Origin: Neodiprion pinetum
Taxonomy: Eukaryota; Arthropoda; Insecta; Hymenoptera; Diprionidae
DNA length: 64,000 bases
Direction of reading: 5' to 3'
Assembly (NCBI RefSeq): GCF_021155775.2
Contig: NC_060236.1
Location: forward strand, 67,001 to 131,000
Part shown: piece by piece, positions 25,433 through 38,600 of the stretch
Position numbering within the stretch: the stretch's first letter is position 1
Layout of the letters: each line of letters opens with the position of its first letter
The notes under the pieces: model-generated
Databases searched by the model: none
The model's input: the letters and a program-made list of their open reading frames with translations, nothing else
What the model was told of the DNA's origin: nothing
Made by a program: the position numbers and the translations under genes

Positions 25433-25695
25433 CGGTCTTACATACAGGTCTGGCAACGAAGGTAGTGGGGGTGGATCATTTCACGGCCGGTTATTTATCT
25501 CACGTTGTGGCTGCCAGGCCGGCGTTGTGATCGAGGGATGGATCACGGGAGACCGTGGTGTAGACCAGACATGAGATAAGAATGTGAAAAGTGAGTACTC
25601 TTACCTGAGAACCGTAATAAGCTCCCTAGTCTCCCCACCACTCGTTGGATCTTTGCGATATCAATGCCGTTCAGCGTCAGCCAGTGCAAGCCTTA

Positions 25696-26204
25696 CACCC
25701 GTATTCATAGTCCCTCCTTATCTCAAGGATAAAGGACGCCTTGATGAAGGCTTCCTTGAATCTCAGAGGCGTCCTCGTTTCATAGTCACAACTTGGCTCT
25801 CCCTTCCAGAAGGAAGACATGATGCTTGGTGATTGCTTATGGTGGTAAAACTGCTGATCGAAGCGCCGCTCGGCTATATTTAAAATCTAACTTAAACCGC
25901 GTGGCTCTTATTGTCAAGCTGCGTCGTTTGACGAGGGTGAAACCCAAAGAAGTTGACCTGTAGACTGGCTGTGATCTGCGTCATACGGGTCATAAGTGCA
26001 TAGACGCCAAGCGCAAGCGCAAGCGTTGGCTACATGAAACGAAACAGCCAATCGCAGTGCCGAAGGTTTCCTCAAGGAAGCTCGAGACCTGCCTTGAAAG
26101 AAGGAGGCCAATAAGGCTCCTTATTCTGTCGTGGAAGGTCTATGAAACGTGAAATGAAGAACAAGGAATCCTTGTTCCTCATGGAAGGACTATGAATACG
26201 GGTG
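25696..26204. mobile_element. MITE with 18-bp terminal inverted repeats and TTA duplication
   Basis: Both ends carry CACCCGTATTCATAGTCC as perfect inverted repeats, each flanked by TTA (25693-25695 and 26205-26207). A related motif, TTTCATAG, recurs inside each end in inverted orientation. The length is 509 bp with no transposase. A 3-bp TTA duplication is typical of PIF/Harbinger elements, so a non-autonomous Harbinger-like element is the best guess. Confidence 0.8.
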
Positions 26205-26683
26205 TTATTGTACGGGTTTTCGATGCCGGATCAAATGTACGAAGATCGGACTCCTTTACTCTAGTCTCCATGGTTTAAATTGCTTTCTACAGCAGTTAGT
26301 TTTCCCGAGAGAGAGATGGCACGGATGTGAAGTGCTGTCGCTTTCTACTAGCTACTGCGCATGCGTGGGACAGTCTGAGCAAAAATATAGCGTCACTGAC
26401 TTACGAAAGAAAACGCGCGAGCGAAAGGGTTACTCGGGCCTGTACAACCTACTGTCAAAGTTGTTTATGTTTCCTGGGTAACAACATACTGCATCCGTCG
26501 CCTTGGTACGGATGAAACTGATCAAAGCTGTTATCAAGTTTTTTGCTAGCCTACAGCGTACTATATCTGAACAGAATTGACCGTCTCACATTGGCAATTT
26601 TGTCAGTGAGTCATTTTTTACCTACTCACAATCTATTATTCAATTCCTGCTTTACAGCAACCAGCCAGTCTATATATCGGGTT

Positions 26684-28747
26684 ATGATGACTACAACAAA
26701 ATTAAGAGCGCAAGTGGACACGGTATCAACTGTTGTACCTCCACCTCCGTCGCGCTTTACACTAGACGAATGGTATGTCAATAACCGACATAGATACCGA
26801 TGTTCCGAAACACAGCAACAGCTTGCCGAACGCTTGTTAGCTGAATGCGATCGCATTAGAACATTGACTGAGGAAAGTGCTAGAAGTAACAAAGAGGAAG
26901 TTGATTATCGTCTGGAGGAGAAGGTTAAGGATATTGAATTCCGAAAAAAGGAACTTCTAAATGTTCGAAAAGAAGTTCTCCATGAAGTTGATGCACTTGG
27001 TATATACAAGGAACGTTTAATGGATGCCCTTTCTTCTGTCAAATGCAATGCACTTGTTATTTGTCAAAAATGCCTGATTGTCCGGTTAGTATATAGATAT
27101 GTATAGGCGCATCGTAATAATGGTGCTGTTTGAGTCTTAGGTCTACCAGAGTGTGACGTCAGATGAATTTACCATTGTTAATAGTCCATTGTCGGTACTT
27201 TTACATATCTCCAAATACCTTCATAGAGACAGACCAGAATGTTTAGTTATTTAAAACAACATAGGAAACAGGCGCATAGTTGATATATAAACTTAAAAAA
27301 AGACGTTTTTTTCTTTAGAGAACATCGCCTAGGTATTGACCTTGCGCGAGATGATGTCGAACGTGAGTTGCGCAAAGAGTGCGAAGTGATCAGAGGTGCG
27401 GAGGACCTATTAGTACGAACTCTTGAGCAAACACATGAACAAACTCGCAGGCTCAAGGCTACTTTGTACTACATGGACCATGATCTTGAGGACAAGGATA
27501 ATAATCTACGTATCGATCGGCATAATCGCACACTTACAGACACCAGTTTGAATTTGGCTCTTTATCATGGAAACGCAAGGCTCGATCCATCGTAGGTATC
27601 TTTGTTGTATGACGATCGACAATTACTGCAAAATTTTGCAGCGATGGTCCAAAACCTTCGAAACATATTTTCAAATTTTTTTTTTCACCACGTAAATTTA
27701 TTCGTAATGCTTCAAGCATTGCAAAGCTATATTTCACCTGTCTTAGGAGTATTACACTCAGCGAATGGGAAATGCAAACCAACACCAATATTGTCAAAGC
27801 CTCAAAAGAGATAAATAGTGCAAGGCCCTTGCGTTGTTATATCGATACAATACTCAAACAAATTATAGACGATCTTAATGTTCAAAAACAGGCAACGGAT
27901 GAAGCTTTCCGTAGTCGTATTGACGAAACTAAAAGTGTTAAAATGAAGTTGGAGTTACAACATTCTGAGGTTTGGGATATGAAGATACTTTCATCTATAA
28001 CTCCTGATAGAAATTTTCTCACACTTGGACTTTTCAACTTTATACAATTTTCACAACCATAGCATGAAAACAAACTATATGCTCATTCGCTAACCTTTCA
28101 AATATACACATATACACTTGGCGCTTGTTGCAGCGCTTATCGCAAGGTACAAAGTCACCCTCATTTCTCAAGCATCCCGTTTTACGATTAACTCTTGAGT
28201 AGTGTAATTGTCATATAAGTTTCTACTTTGAATCGCAATCATACATCCTACTCATGATAATATCAACCCATAGATCATGCGCCAAGCTAACGAAATGACA
28301 CGTAATATTACACGTTTGGAAAAAAGTATTGCGGAAAAAGAAAAATATATGGCTTTGGCTCATACACGATTGGGTAATCGCTGCCAAAGACCTGGCTTAG
28401 AGTTGTGTCGAGATATGGTGGAGACGAGTCTTGTTGAAGAGGTCTATGATTTGCGTGGGAATGTCTCTATGCTACAACGAATGTTCAATGAGGTGATACA
28501 GATTATGCGTCAATCATTAAGAATTTTACTATTTTATTCAGGAATGCTGAATAATTATTTCGATCACCATTTACCTGAATTACCTATGTTAATTAGATAC
28601 ATATTTCAGGCTCAAGCTTCACTCCGGTATTTATTGAGAACACAAATCCAGCTGGAAGAGGATATAAACGTTAAGGCTAATACATTGAAAATTGATGAAG
28701 TCGACTGTATGACGCTTCGGCAAAGCATGAGTTATCATGCTTATTAA
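26684..28747 (+). CDS. Tektin (tektin-3/4-like)
   Basis: Five exons: 26684-27084, 27319-27591, 27747-27969, 28274-28492, 28610-28747. They give 417 residues, normal for tektins. Tektins are coiled-coil filament proteins that line the doublet microtubules of cilia and sperm flagella. Family marks seen: W-Y-V-N-N near residue 30, long helices, R-D-D-V-E-x-E-L-R-K-E in exon 2, and the tektin signature R-P-G-L-E-L-C-R-D at 338-346 (consensus R-P-N-V-E-L-C-R-D). The end is K-A-N-T-L-x-I-D followed by C-M-T-L-R. This end resembles tektin-3/4 more than 1/2, but I cannot assign the orthologue. ATG 26684 was preferred because the frame upstream runs through a plausible 5' UTR or acceptor. Confidence 0.9.
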
Positions 28748-29031
28748 AAATATCGATAGTATTTACAGCAATGAAATACTGTGCACCAGTCCTTATATAA
28801 ATTCCTGTTCTGTTAATTTCCCAAAATGCTGTTAAGCTAGTCGCAAACTTGATGTACAATTTGACATTTAAAACGGGTGGAGAAAATTCAAGACTGATCA
28901 TAGGGCCCCATGAACATAGTTGTCCGTATTTTCCAAACACAGTCCTTTGCAAAGGTCTGGAAACGTTATTGTTGGGCAAAAGTTTCTTAAATCTGTCATC
29001 CGAGTCAGGCCGTTATGATCAGGCAGCGGTG

Positions 29032-29053
29032 GTAGTAGTAGTAGTAGTAGTAG
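29032..29053. repeat. GTA trinucleotide microsatellite
   Basis: About seven GTA units, downstream of tektin. Confidence 0.85.
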
Positions 29054-30351
29054 CAGCAAATAAACAGTACGTACCTAACGTCATACGCTTTTGAGCGTAT
29101 ATACACCTTTTAATACGGAATTTCATCAAATATGCTGTGGTACTGTTTGGTTCCAAGTTTTATTTCAAATAGACCAAATGATGAAAAAACTGTCTACTTT
29201 CAATAGAAATAGTGATGGTGAACTTTTGCAACAGTGGATCGCTCCATGTCAAAGACTTGACAAGTTGACAAAAATTCACTCCATTCCTTAATAAATGAAG
29301 ATTGTTATGTAGGACAAAATAAACAAGGATAAGTGTTCTTGGCAGAGGTCCTAGGTTACTTTACAGCAGCACCATGTTTATCGCGTGTGTGCAACGAGAT
29401 AAGCTGTGGCAACTGGCACTTGGCACCGTGTAGAGTTCAGTCCTGGCAGCACCTAAGAAAGAATTCCAGCTTCGCCATACATCGAATACGTAAGTATAAT
29501 TTCAAATCACGCACGCGAGCAAGTGGACAAGTGAAAGTTCCGTTACTGACAAACGGTTAATCAGCTGCTGTCGATATAGTTCACAGCTAAGGTAGTACGA
29601 TTCGCCGCACGCAACCACAATCCACATCCCAAGATTCAGTGGGCGGTGCCGGCGGCCGGCCGGCCGGCTTTTGGAACTCCGTATGCCGCACGAAATTTAG
29701 TCGCATACCCGAACTCGACCGGAAATATTCGTCTCTGCTGATAGACTTAAAGAGGTAATGATTGTCCCGGATAAATACATCGCTGTATAACATTGATAGG
29801 ACGAATAGTGCCAAAGAACGGTTACGCGGTGTTTGAATGAATCTACATAGGTATATGTATACAACCGTTCGGGAAGAAATCGACAGCAGATGCAAAAAAA
29901 AAAAGAAGCGATTCTGCATTAGTGCGACGTGCTGAGGACTTGTGGCTAGTATCGTGATTGTAGGCTGTCACGCTGCGCTGTTTACGTTTGTTAATTTTTC
30001 AATTAAACTCAATCAGCCGATGCCTAGGGCGACTTGGTGCGATGGAAATTAAATGGGTAGGACGTACTGTGCGCAAGCGTTTGTGGGTGGGTCATACTTA
30101 AAGAGTGATAATCCGCGTGTGAAATTTCCACAGGTATTTTATACAGGCCAATGTAACCTCCTTGTGGGTGTATCGCGCCAATTACAGCGACTGGGAGAGA
30201 TAGTAGTAATGCACGTGGTGGGCCTGCTTGATATTCCGTTCATTATCGCGATTGTCCTCTATACAGTGATTAAGAATCGTGCATAGGCTGAATCTGAAAA
30301 GTAATACACGTCAAATATATCATTCGTGGACTGGAGGATCGAATGTTTTAA

Positions 30352-30868
30352 CCCTTTCAGTCACGGAAACATAATTAAACTTTGAAATGATTAGGATTAT
30401 TTGCAAATCCATAATTGTTTGTAATTGTTATAAATGAACAAATGCAAAACTTGTTTTCGTTAATGTAATTCATTAGCGGAGAAATTTGATAATAAACATG
30501 TACTAAACAAGCTTGGAATTCCTTGGTAAACAAACAGAGATCTCAGAGTGGCAATTAGATTTACAAAATTCAACGCATAGGGGTAGTTTTTACCCTCCTT
30601 AGGGGTGCATATAAATAGTATTGGGGGTTGCACATATTCCCGGCCTGACATTGTACTATCTCAAAATAAATGTTCATATAAATCTCATTCAAGAACACTC
30701 TCTAAAACAATGTTGATGATTCGGCCCCGTTTCACCCCATTTCAGGGGTAGGTTTTTAATTTTATTAAATTTTCGACATCAGATTCGCATTCAGCATCGT
30801 AATATGCATAGGAAACGTACAATTGCACTTCTGTGCGAAAAAAAAAAAAAACCGAGTGACTGAAAGGG
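30352..30868. mobile_element. piggyBac-type MITE
   Basis: Perfect 13-bp terminal inverted repeats CCCTTTCAGTCAC, each flanked by TTAA (30348-30351 and 30869-30872). The TTAA target duplication plus CCC-starting ends define the piggyBac superfamily. The length is 517 bp with no transposase frame, so it is non-autonomous. The inner part has short internal repeats of an AGGGGT motif and an A12 run near the right end. Confidence 0.85.
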
Positions 30869-32631
30869 TTAACCTTATGTTGCACAAATAACAAGTTTCA
30901 ACTGCTATTCATGGACTAGGTGCCTGTTTTTCATTGCTTTATTTTGCTCAACTGCAATATGTATACCAGGGTAGTCCTTATTTGGGGGTAATCGAAAAAT
31001 AGTCATTGCTACACACCCGAGACGTGTTTCACATCATAAACAAAAACTCTATGTAAAGTTTCGTGCTGCTACATCAATGGGGACACGTACCTCCATGAGT
31101 AAATACAAAGAAATTCTAATGAATGAGAACATTTTTTTTTATTCAATGTCGAATTGTTTAGGTAAAAATATAAACGAATCAGACCTGGTTTTTTTTTTTC
31201 CTCCTGGTTCTTAATCAATATTTTCTGAATATCACGATCCTATATCATCCCTTGTAAAATGGAAATGGGATAGTAAAAATTTTCGGAATAATACACTCTT
31301 CTCAGTAACGGATATCATTTCCGCCCTCAAAGATGTTCGTTATCAAGAAGCTTCGTTCCATTATACTCATATGCCCTTGTATCCCTGTATATATGAGTAT
31401 AATTATATGTCCAGACATGTGCCGCGCTCACCCTTGATAACATTAAATTACATGCTCGTATCGATTCAATAATGATAGATAGAAATGTTCTTGTAATCAC
31501 GTGTGTCTTAACCTGAACATGTACAGATCGCTGTTGAACGCAATTACGGGCAAAGTGGATGTAATCGTTGTCGGTAATCAGTCGTATACGCATGAATGAG
31601 CCACCACGTTATCACGTATGTTTGGCCAATTGTGAATTCGTATCTATCGTAACAAGTAGAAGAGAGAGATATCGTATCAGACAATAGGGCCACTGTACGT
31701 GAAACCTTTAATTTCTGATATGAAACACCATGGTATCGTGTGGATATTACTTTCCAAAGACTTTGCCATAATACTTGTGTCAATGTTATTTTCCGTACTA
31801 ATGTGTAAATAAACCACGGAAATATGATGATGTGCAGAACTGTACATAGGCTGTCTTGATCGCACGTTTTGAATACATGAGTGTATCTAAGGCAGTCACT
31901 GAAGGCCTAAAATCGACATTTCCACATTTTCCATGTATACACACTTTTCATAATATATTTTCGTTTGGTCGGCGCTAAGTGGTATGTTCCACTCATCTTT
32001 ATTATAAAGCCTAAGTCATAAGTAATGTCGAAATAATAAATTTTTACATTTATAACATTGGCGAACCAATTAAGCGATACCGGCGTCTTACTTAATCCTT
32101 TGGACTGTTAATAACATTTTAATTGACTAAGAGACAACATAGCGCAGCAAATTAATCATATGATTCGTTTCGTAACCAAGTGATTACTGCACAATGAGTA
32201 GTATTTGACATTGTTATTATCTCTACATTTCACGGAAAAATTTTGTCCCACTCCTGATGCAGAATGTGCCAGGAGTAATTTCTGATAACAAAATTGGCTG
32301 AATAATAATATTTTTCCATCAGATTTAGTTCACGGTAATATAGTAGTGTGTGATAATCCCGTTGCCCAATCTAATTCAACAGCTGGTCGCACACCATGGC
32401 CATGATCATTTACTTACGTACGTTTATTTAGGTAGTTTTATCTTGCATGAAAAAAGAGAAGCTAGTAAGTGTGTCACCTGTACCGGAATCAATTTTATTG
32501 TATTCTGAGACATCTTTACATGGAACATACCTGTATCTTCAATCGCATGACTTGTAAGATACATAGGTACATACGTATATCGTGTTTGTACCTGTTCAAC
32601 AGGAAATTCCTACCAAAGATACGCTCTGACG

Positions 32632-35600
32632 ATGTCTCCAACTCAAGCAACGGTATCAGGACATATTTTCAAGAATGACCTTGACTGGATTGAAGATGTA
32701 CCCAGTACCGGTGCTTTGGCCGAGTACAGGGCTTCGGCATCTTTTTGTTGGAAGCAACTTCGCCTAGTAATGGAAGATCCGGATGTTCTAAGACTGAAGG
32801 TGAACTCAATTCTATTTCTATATTTTCAGCCCTTACGTAATGAGACGTACTAATTCTGTTAAAATCAGGGGTAGTTATAATAGTGTATCTTTGATTTTCT
32901 CCACAATCTATCAGGTTGAAGTTTGCTATGTTACTTTATCGATGCATTTTATAGAAAAACTCGTTATTTCACAACTTCAGGATAATATAAAATTCAGTAA
33001 ACCAGAATACGGCATTAAGAAATTCAGATTTTATGAGTTCAACTCCTCCAGTTATTCTAATGCTGTGAAATAGTAAGTTTTATTTTAGCTTTCGTTAGAT
33101 TAACGTTACTAACTTCAGCCTCATCATAACGTACCTACTATACACAGGATGTATTAAAATATGAAACTCTTGAGATAATTAACAAGTCTGTCAATCTCGC
33201 AGATGAAATTGTGGAAAGCGATGGAAGCAGACCCTGAATTTCACCCGCATCAGGATATAACGCCTAGTGCAAATGAACAGAAAAGACAAGTTGCCAGACA
33301 ATTGGCTCGCCTCAACCATCTTCATCTCTTGCCACCTAACATAAATCAATTCAACTACAAGGCAAAGGTACGAGGTATTCTTATTGTTCTAGTGTTCTCG
33401 TATCACAAGGTATGCGTGTGTAGTGACTCGATGAATTTCTCATAGGATTCGAGTCCTTTCGCTTCCAAGTCCTTCTCAGAGCATTCTAGATATCTTTCGC
33501 TTGAACCAGTTTCGTCTTACCCCCGTGTACGGGCACAATTTCCGCGGGTTTCTAGTACATTGAAGTGTGAAACTGCAACAACACCTCATGGCGCTTGTGT
33601 TAAGTTTAACTGAGCACATACCCTACCCTATTCCGCATCATTGTAATGCACGCATTCTAACAGTACGGCTTCGATACCTGGTAATACGAGCATAGCTTGG
33701 ACCTGGGATAGAATCATATTGGGGGTATACACGCCTGAAAAAACGATTTTTAATAAAGGTTCGTCGTTCCTAATGGAATATTTCATCGACATAGCACTAC
33801 TTACGGATTTAACTATAATCAAGCAAAATTTGCGGTTCGTGCTACTTGGTCTTTCACAATTATAGACAAAAGAAGTGAAATTGGTCGTCATGACTTAACT
33901 ACCATACACAGTCAAATGGTATAGACCACATCGATTATAATAACTTTTTGAAATTTCATGTAAATTTTGTACACTTATGTAATTTTGGTGCAAACCGATA
34001 AGACATCTAAATGTCATGCGTTTTATACGTTTCGAGTGCAAAACACATTTACTTATTACAAAAATTGCCAATTTTTTTCAGGAATCTAAGATCTGCATAG
34101 TTCAATTATTATTGGTTTGTGCCAAAATCACGTCACTGTAGAATACCAACATGGAGTTTCATAAAGTTATAATAAACAATGCGATTTGTACCTCAGGTCA
34201 AGCACTCTTACACAAACTAGCTGTTGGTACGGTAACTGAAGTCAGACAAATCTCAAGTTTTGCCAAATTATGCTTAGGAATGCCAGTAATTTGCTTTGAA
34301 GAAATCAAGTTATTGAACTATTGAGTTATGACAGCCAGCTTTATAAAATTTTATCCACTCAGAGTTAGCAGATTTAGGTGGTTCAAGGGCGTGACATTTT
34401 TAATCCATCATCAACTGCAATATAACCGGTCTAGCAGATAATTTTTAGGTTTCTGACCCACCAGCGACAATGAAATTAAACCAGAGCTGGCAGGCCTTGT
34501 ATAACTTCAGCAACTGATACCAGTTCCAAGAAATTCTTTCTTTCTTTTCAGGCGTATGTATCCTCTTGAGACCACGAAACCTGCAAAATTTCTACATCAC
34601 TGCATATTGTACCAATATAGGTAGATCTGTGTGAATCACAGTACAATCGCCATTCGCAAAAGTAATTTGCTAATCGTGTATTGCATAAAATTTCGAAGCT
34701 GCTGGGTGTTGAGAGCTTTCAAACGATACCATTGTTCTTCTAGACAGGTTACCTGATGACGTTGAACGAAGCAACAGCCATAGTCAGCCCGTCGTTGTCT
34801 GTGAAGATTGCCATTGGAGTTTACTTATTTGGCAATACGCTGCTTAGTCTGGGCACTGATCGTCACCTGCCTATGTTTCATGCAGTTTGGAACAAGCAGG
34901 TAAACTCTCCACGACCATTCAGTTGTATTGCAGCGATGCGTTCAAGTCAGTTGCCACTTCGAAACCTCTATTGTAGATGAATAAACGTTTATACCTACAC
35001 CTGACAGTAAATACATTGGAAAGAAGCAGAGATGTGATTCACCCCTATTGCTGCCTGTATGTCAATTGTATTGAGCCCTCTTCAACTTTCAGATGCTAGG
35101 CTGTTTTGCATTGACGGAAGTCGCCCATGGTAGCAATACGAAAATGATGAGAACCACGGCAACGTATGATCCAAAAACCCAACAATTCGTACTACACACC
35201 CCCGACTTTCAGGCTGCAAAGTGCTGGATCGGAAACTTAGGTGACATTGAAAGGCATCGTAGATGTGCTGTATTTTGTCACAGCTCCATTTGTGACTACA
35301 TTGAACCGATTTCACTGTTAGTTGTTTAGATCTTGATCGGCAATCGTATTTACTGAGCATCAGAGCATTATTCTGTCGACATTGGTATAAAAAATAATGT
35401 ACGCAGTCTTACAGCGCAGCTCAGATTAGTTTTCTCCTTGCCAAAAGAGTATCTTTGTTCAGAATTCTTCCGAACATCTAACTTCTTTGCAGGAAATGCC
35501 AAATACACACATTGGGTAAAATTTGTGCCTACCGAACAATACATGTCAGTTCATGCGGTACAATGAATATAGTTTGGTTACGGATCAAACCTTGATCTGA

Positions 35601-38600
35601 AGGTGATGAAAAATAAACGGTGAGCAGATCTGGTCTTGATACTCACCAAGGTTCTACAGCCTTTCCCATGGACTGCCTAAAACTGTGCACACCCATGTAA
35701 TAAGTGATTATCAAACGTATATATTTATACGAATCAAATCTGTATTTCAGGGAAAACATGCCTAGTAGCGATAGTCTTCGCTCAGTTGATTACATTGAAA
35801 GAATGCCATGGATTGCACGCTTTCATAGTCCCGATTAGAGATCCGAAAACCTACCTTCCGTATCCGGGCATCACAGTAGGGGATATGGGAGAAAAAATGG
35901 GTCTCAACGGTATTGATAACGGGTGGGTAACAATTCCGTTTCTCATGAGATTTCGTTATGCTGCATGCGATTTGTGTGGCCTAGCTATTCGTACATTAAA
36001 TGATCGTGCTCCTAAGCTCGAGAACTATCCGATGCCTTCGCTGTCCCCAGTTTCCTATTGTTCAACAATTACCGAATACCGAGGGAGAGTCTGCTGAATC
36101 GAACGGGAGATGTTTCTCCGGACGGCGAATACGAAAGTTCCTTTTCAGATCCTCAAAAAATTCTTGGTAATAATTTTATCTATTCAACACTATTCGACAT
36201 GTACATAGATATAGATTTGATGAATGCGTTTGTCAATTATTGTCGCTATCACTTCAGGTGCGGCACTTGAAAATCTCTCTGCCGGCCGGATAGGTATTTG
36301 CCAAGAAAGCACAAACACAATCGGAGCCGCGGTAGTAATAGCGGTGAGGTACGCTGCGGTTAGGAAACAGTTCGGTCAATCAACGTCCAATGGAAAGGGG
36401 GAAAATCCTTTGATCGAGTACGAGCTTCATGTAAGTTTTCTGGTAAAAAATTCAGGATTCAGCAGAGGTGCGCCACCGACGTTTTCAATTTTTTAAGACT
36501 TTCAGTTATCAGAGGCTTCGCCACATGATACTTGAAAAATTGATACTTTGGACTTGATACTTTTGTTTATCCAGCTAGTAATTTTATTTTTGTCTTTGAC
36601 ATTTTGTCCGCATTAAACTTATTAGCTCCCACCAGATACGGTACGGTGTGTATGCATATGATAGCACGGGTGTACATCTGGGTAATGCAGATAACCATTG
36701 ATTACAGCGATGGCGGTTGTTTCCCTACTTGTCTGCGGCGATAGTTTTCAGGACCTTTATGTCTGAATTTACTGGAGTTTACTTGGAAAATGTACAAAAA
36801 TCCATGGAGGGTGAAAACATACCAGATCTTGTAAGTATCGCATTCAAACTCGGTTTATACAGGTTTACAGGAGCGTAGGGATAGCATACAAGTAAAAATT
36901 TTCGCCAATCAGCGAAACAAAGCACTTGACTTGTTACAAATATACATTCTTTGGATTATTTCTAGAGTCAGATTGTATCAGAAATCCACTCAATTATATC
37001 AGCGATAAAGCCACTGATCACCTGGACTTGTCGGGACGCAATACGAGAGTGCAGAGAAGCTTGCGGTGGTCACGGTTACCTCAAAGGTACGATAATTGCC
37101 GTGAAATTCGATCATTGATTGATAGTCGATTTCTAAAAAAATTCTCTGCAGCTGCTAACCTGGGTGAACTCGGTGTAAATCACGAGCCCACCGTCACCTA
37201 TGAGGGTGACAACAATGTCCTGCCTCAGCAGACGAGTAACTGGCTGTTACGTCAATGGGCGGAGGTGCAAGCTGGGGCTCCGTTATCAAGCCCTCTCGGA
37301 TCAGTAGATTTCCTTGCTAGCGGGCCAGTCATATTGAAAAGGAAGTTCCAGGGAAACAGCGTCGCCGATGTGATGTCTAATAATTGTATGTATAACGGCA
37401 GAACGAGATTCTACGCCCTTTGTACCATCAGCTCATCAAGTAAAATGTTAGCCTTCATGCAATCAAACAAACTAAACTTTCTTCACACAGTTGTAAGGGA
37501 AACAAACGAGTGGCTGCTGTGTTGGCTCGTCGTACAAACGCAACGTCAAATTGATCAAGGTATTCATGGTGGGCTAGATAACTTCACCGCACGTAACAAG
37601 GCACAGGTCTACCGTGCAGCAAATCTTTCAAAAGTTTACGGAGAGGTATTTTTCCATGCCCATTGCAGATAGCAACACGCAAAGATCGGTTGAGTCACTG
37701 ATCAAAAATATGTGACTAAAATCCAATTCATGTATACTAAAATATATTTTTACTACAGATGATAGTGCAAAAGTACTGTATCGTCAGGCTGAAACGATTG
37801 ATTCCAACGAGATCAGACACACGTACCTTGGAACTGGTATTAGATAAGGTACTTCTTCTCTACACGCTGTCCTGTCTTGAGAAGCATCTGGCTACCCTCT
37901 ACCAAGGTAATTTATTTAAAAGTATTAGTTTGACAAACCATATCCCAGTTGCATGTCAATAAACATCTTATCTTATTATGATGTATATCAAGTTTGTGTG
38001 TTAATTAAGAATTCAACTTTTCATCCGTGCACGCACCATAATAGGTGGATACTGTGAGGGGCCTCGAATGGCAGATTTACTGCGGGAGTCGATCCTTATA
38101 TTATGCGAACAGCTGAAACCGGAAGCTCTAGGCATCGCAGACTCATTAGCACCTCCTGACTTCGTTTTGAATTCTGTCCTGGGTCGAGCCGATGGAAAAG
38201 TATATCAATATATGAAAAATCATTTCCCAAGCAACGTGACCAAAAAAAAAGTTTTCGGTTTGAATTAAAATTTTGTAAATCTGAAGCCTGGTTGAACCGT
38301 AGATCAAAGTAGAAAAAGAGTTGGTTAGCTACTGCGGAACAGGAGTTGGAGATATAGAAAGAGAACAATGCGCCGGTTAAACTGGAAAATTCGATGTTTG
38401 TGAGTTAAACAACCATTTGAGCTACAGCGAAAAAAATTTACTTCAAACTTCGATCCAACTGGGCTAAAGACCGAACAAATTCGCGTCCGTTCTGAAAACC
38501 TTATTTTTTGTCCGACTCCCCTTGAAAAATAGTACATTGTAGAACAAGGGAATATGTATTAGGCTTTATTTCCATGTTGCGAATAGAGCTTTATTCCTGA

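Larger units (their letters stand above)
24243..26683. other. Intergenic between divergent Bre1 and tektin; two MITE-like elements
   Basis: 2.4 kb between start codons, no protein gene seen. It contains a GGT/GAT microsatellite near 24560, an inverted-repeat element at 24779-25432 and a second, cleaner one at 25696-26204. Promoters should lie close to each gene. Confidence 0.55.
28748..32631. other. Intergenic between tektin and ACOX3; piggyBac-type MITE
   Basis: 3.9 kb without a protein-like frame. It holds a GTA microsatellite (29032-29053), a GC-rich palindromic block near 29645-29670 and the MITE at 30352-30868. The rest is unremarkable AT-rich sequence. Confidence 0.55.

Noticed and set aside
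35494..35516. Small exon candidate in ACOX3 intron 4
   Set aside because: It is in phase at its start but cannot be joined to exon 5 without a stop. Exon 5 at 35751 joins exon 4 directly and matches the family.
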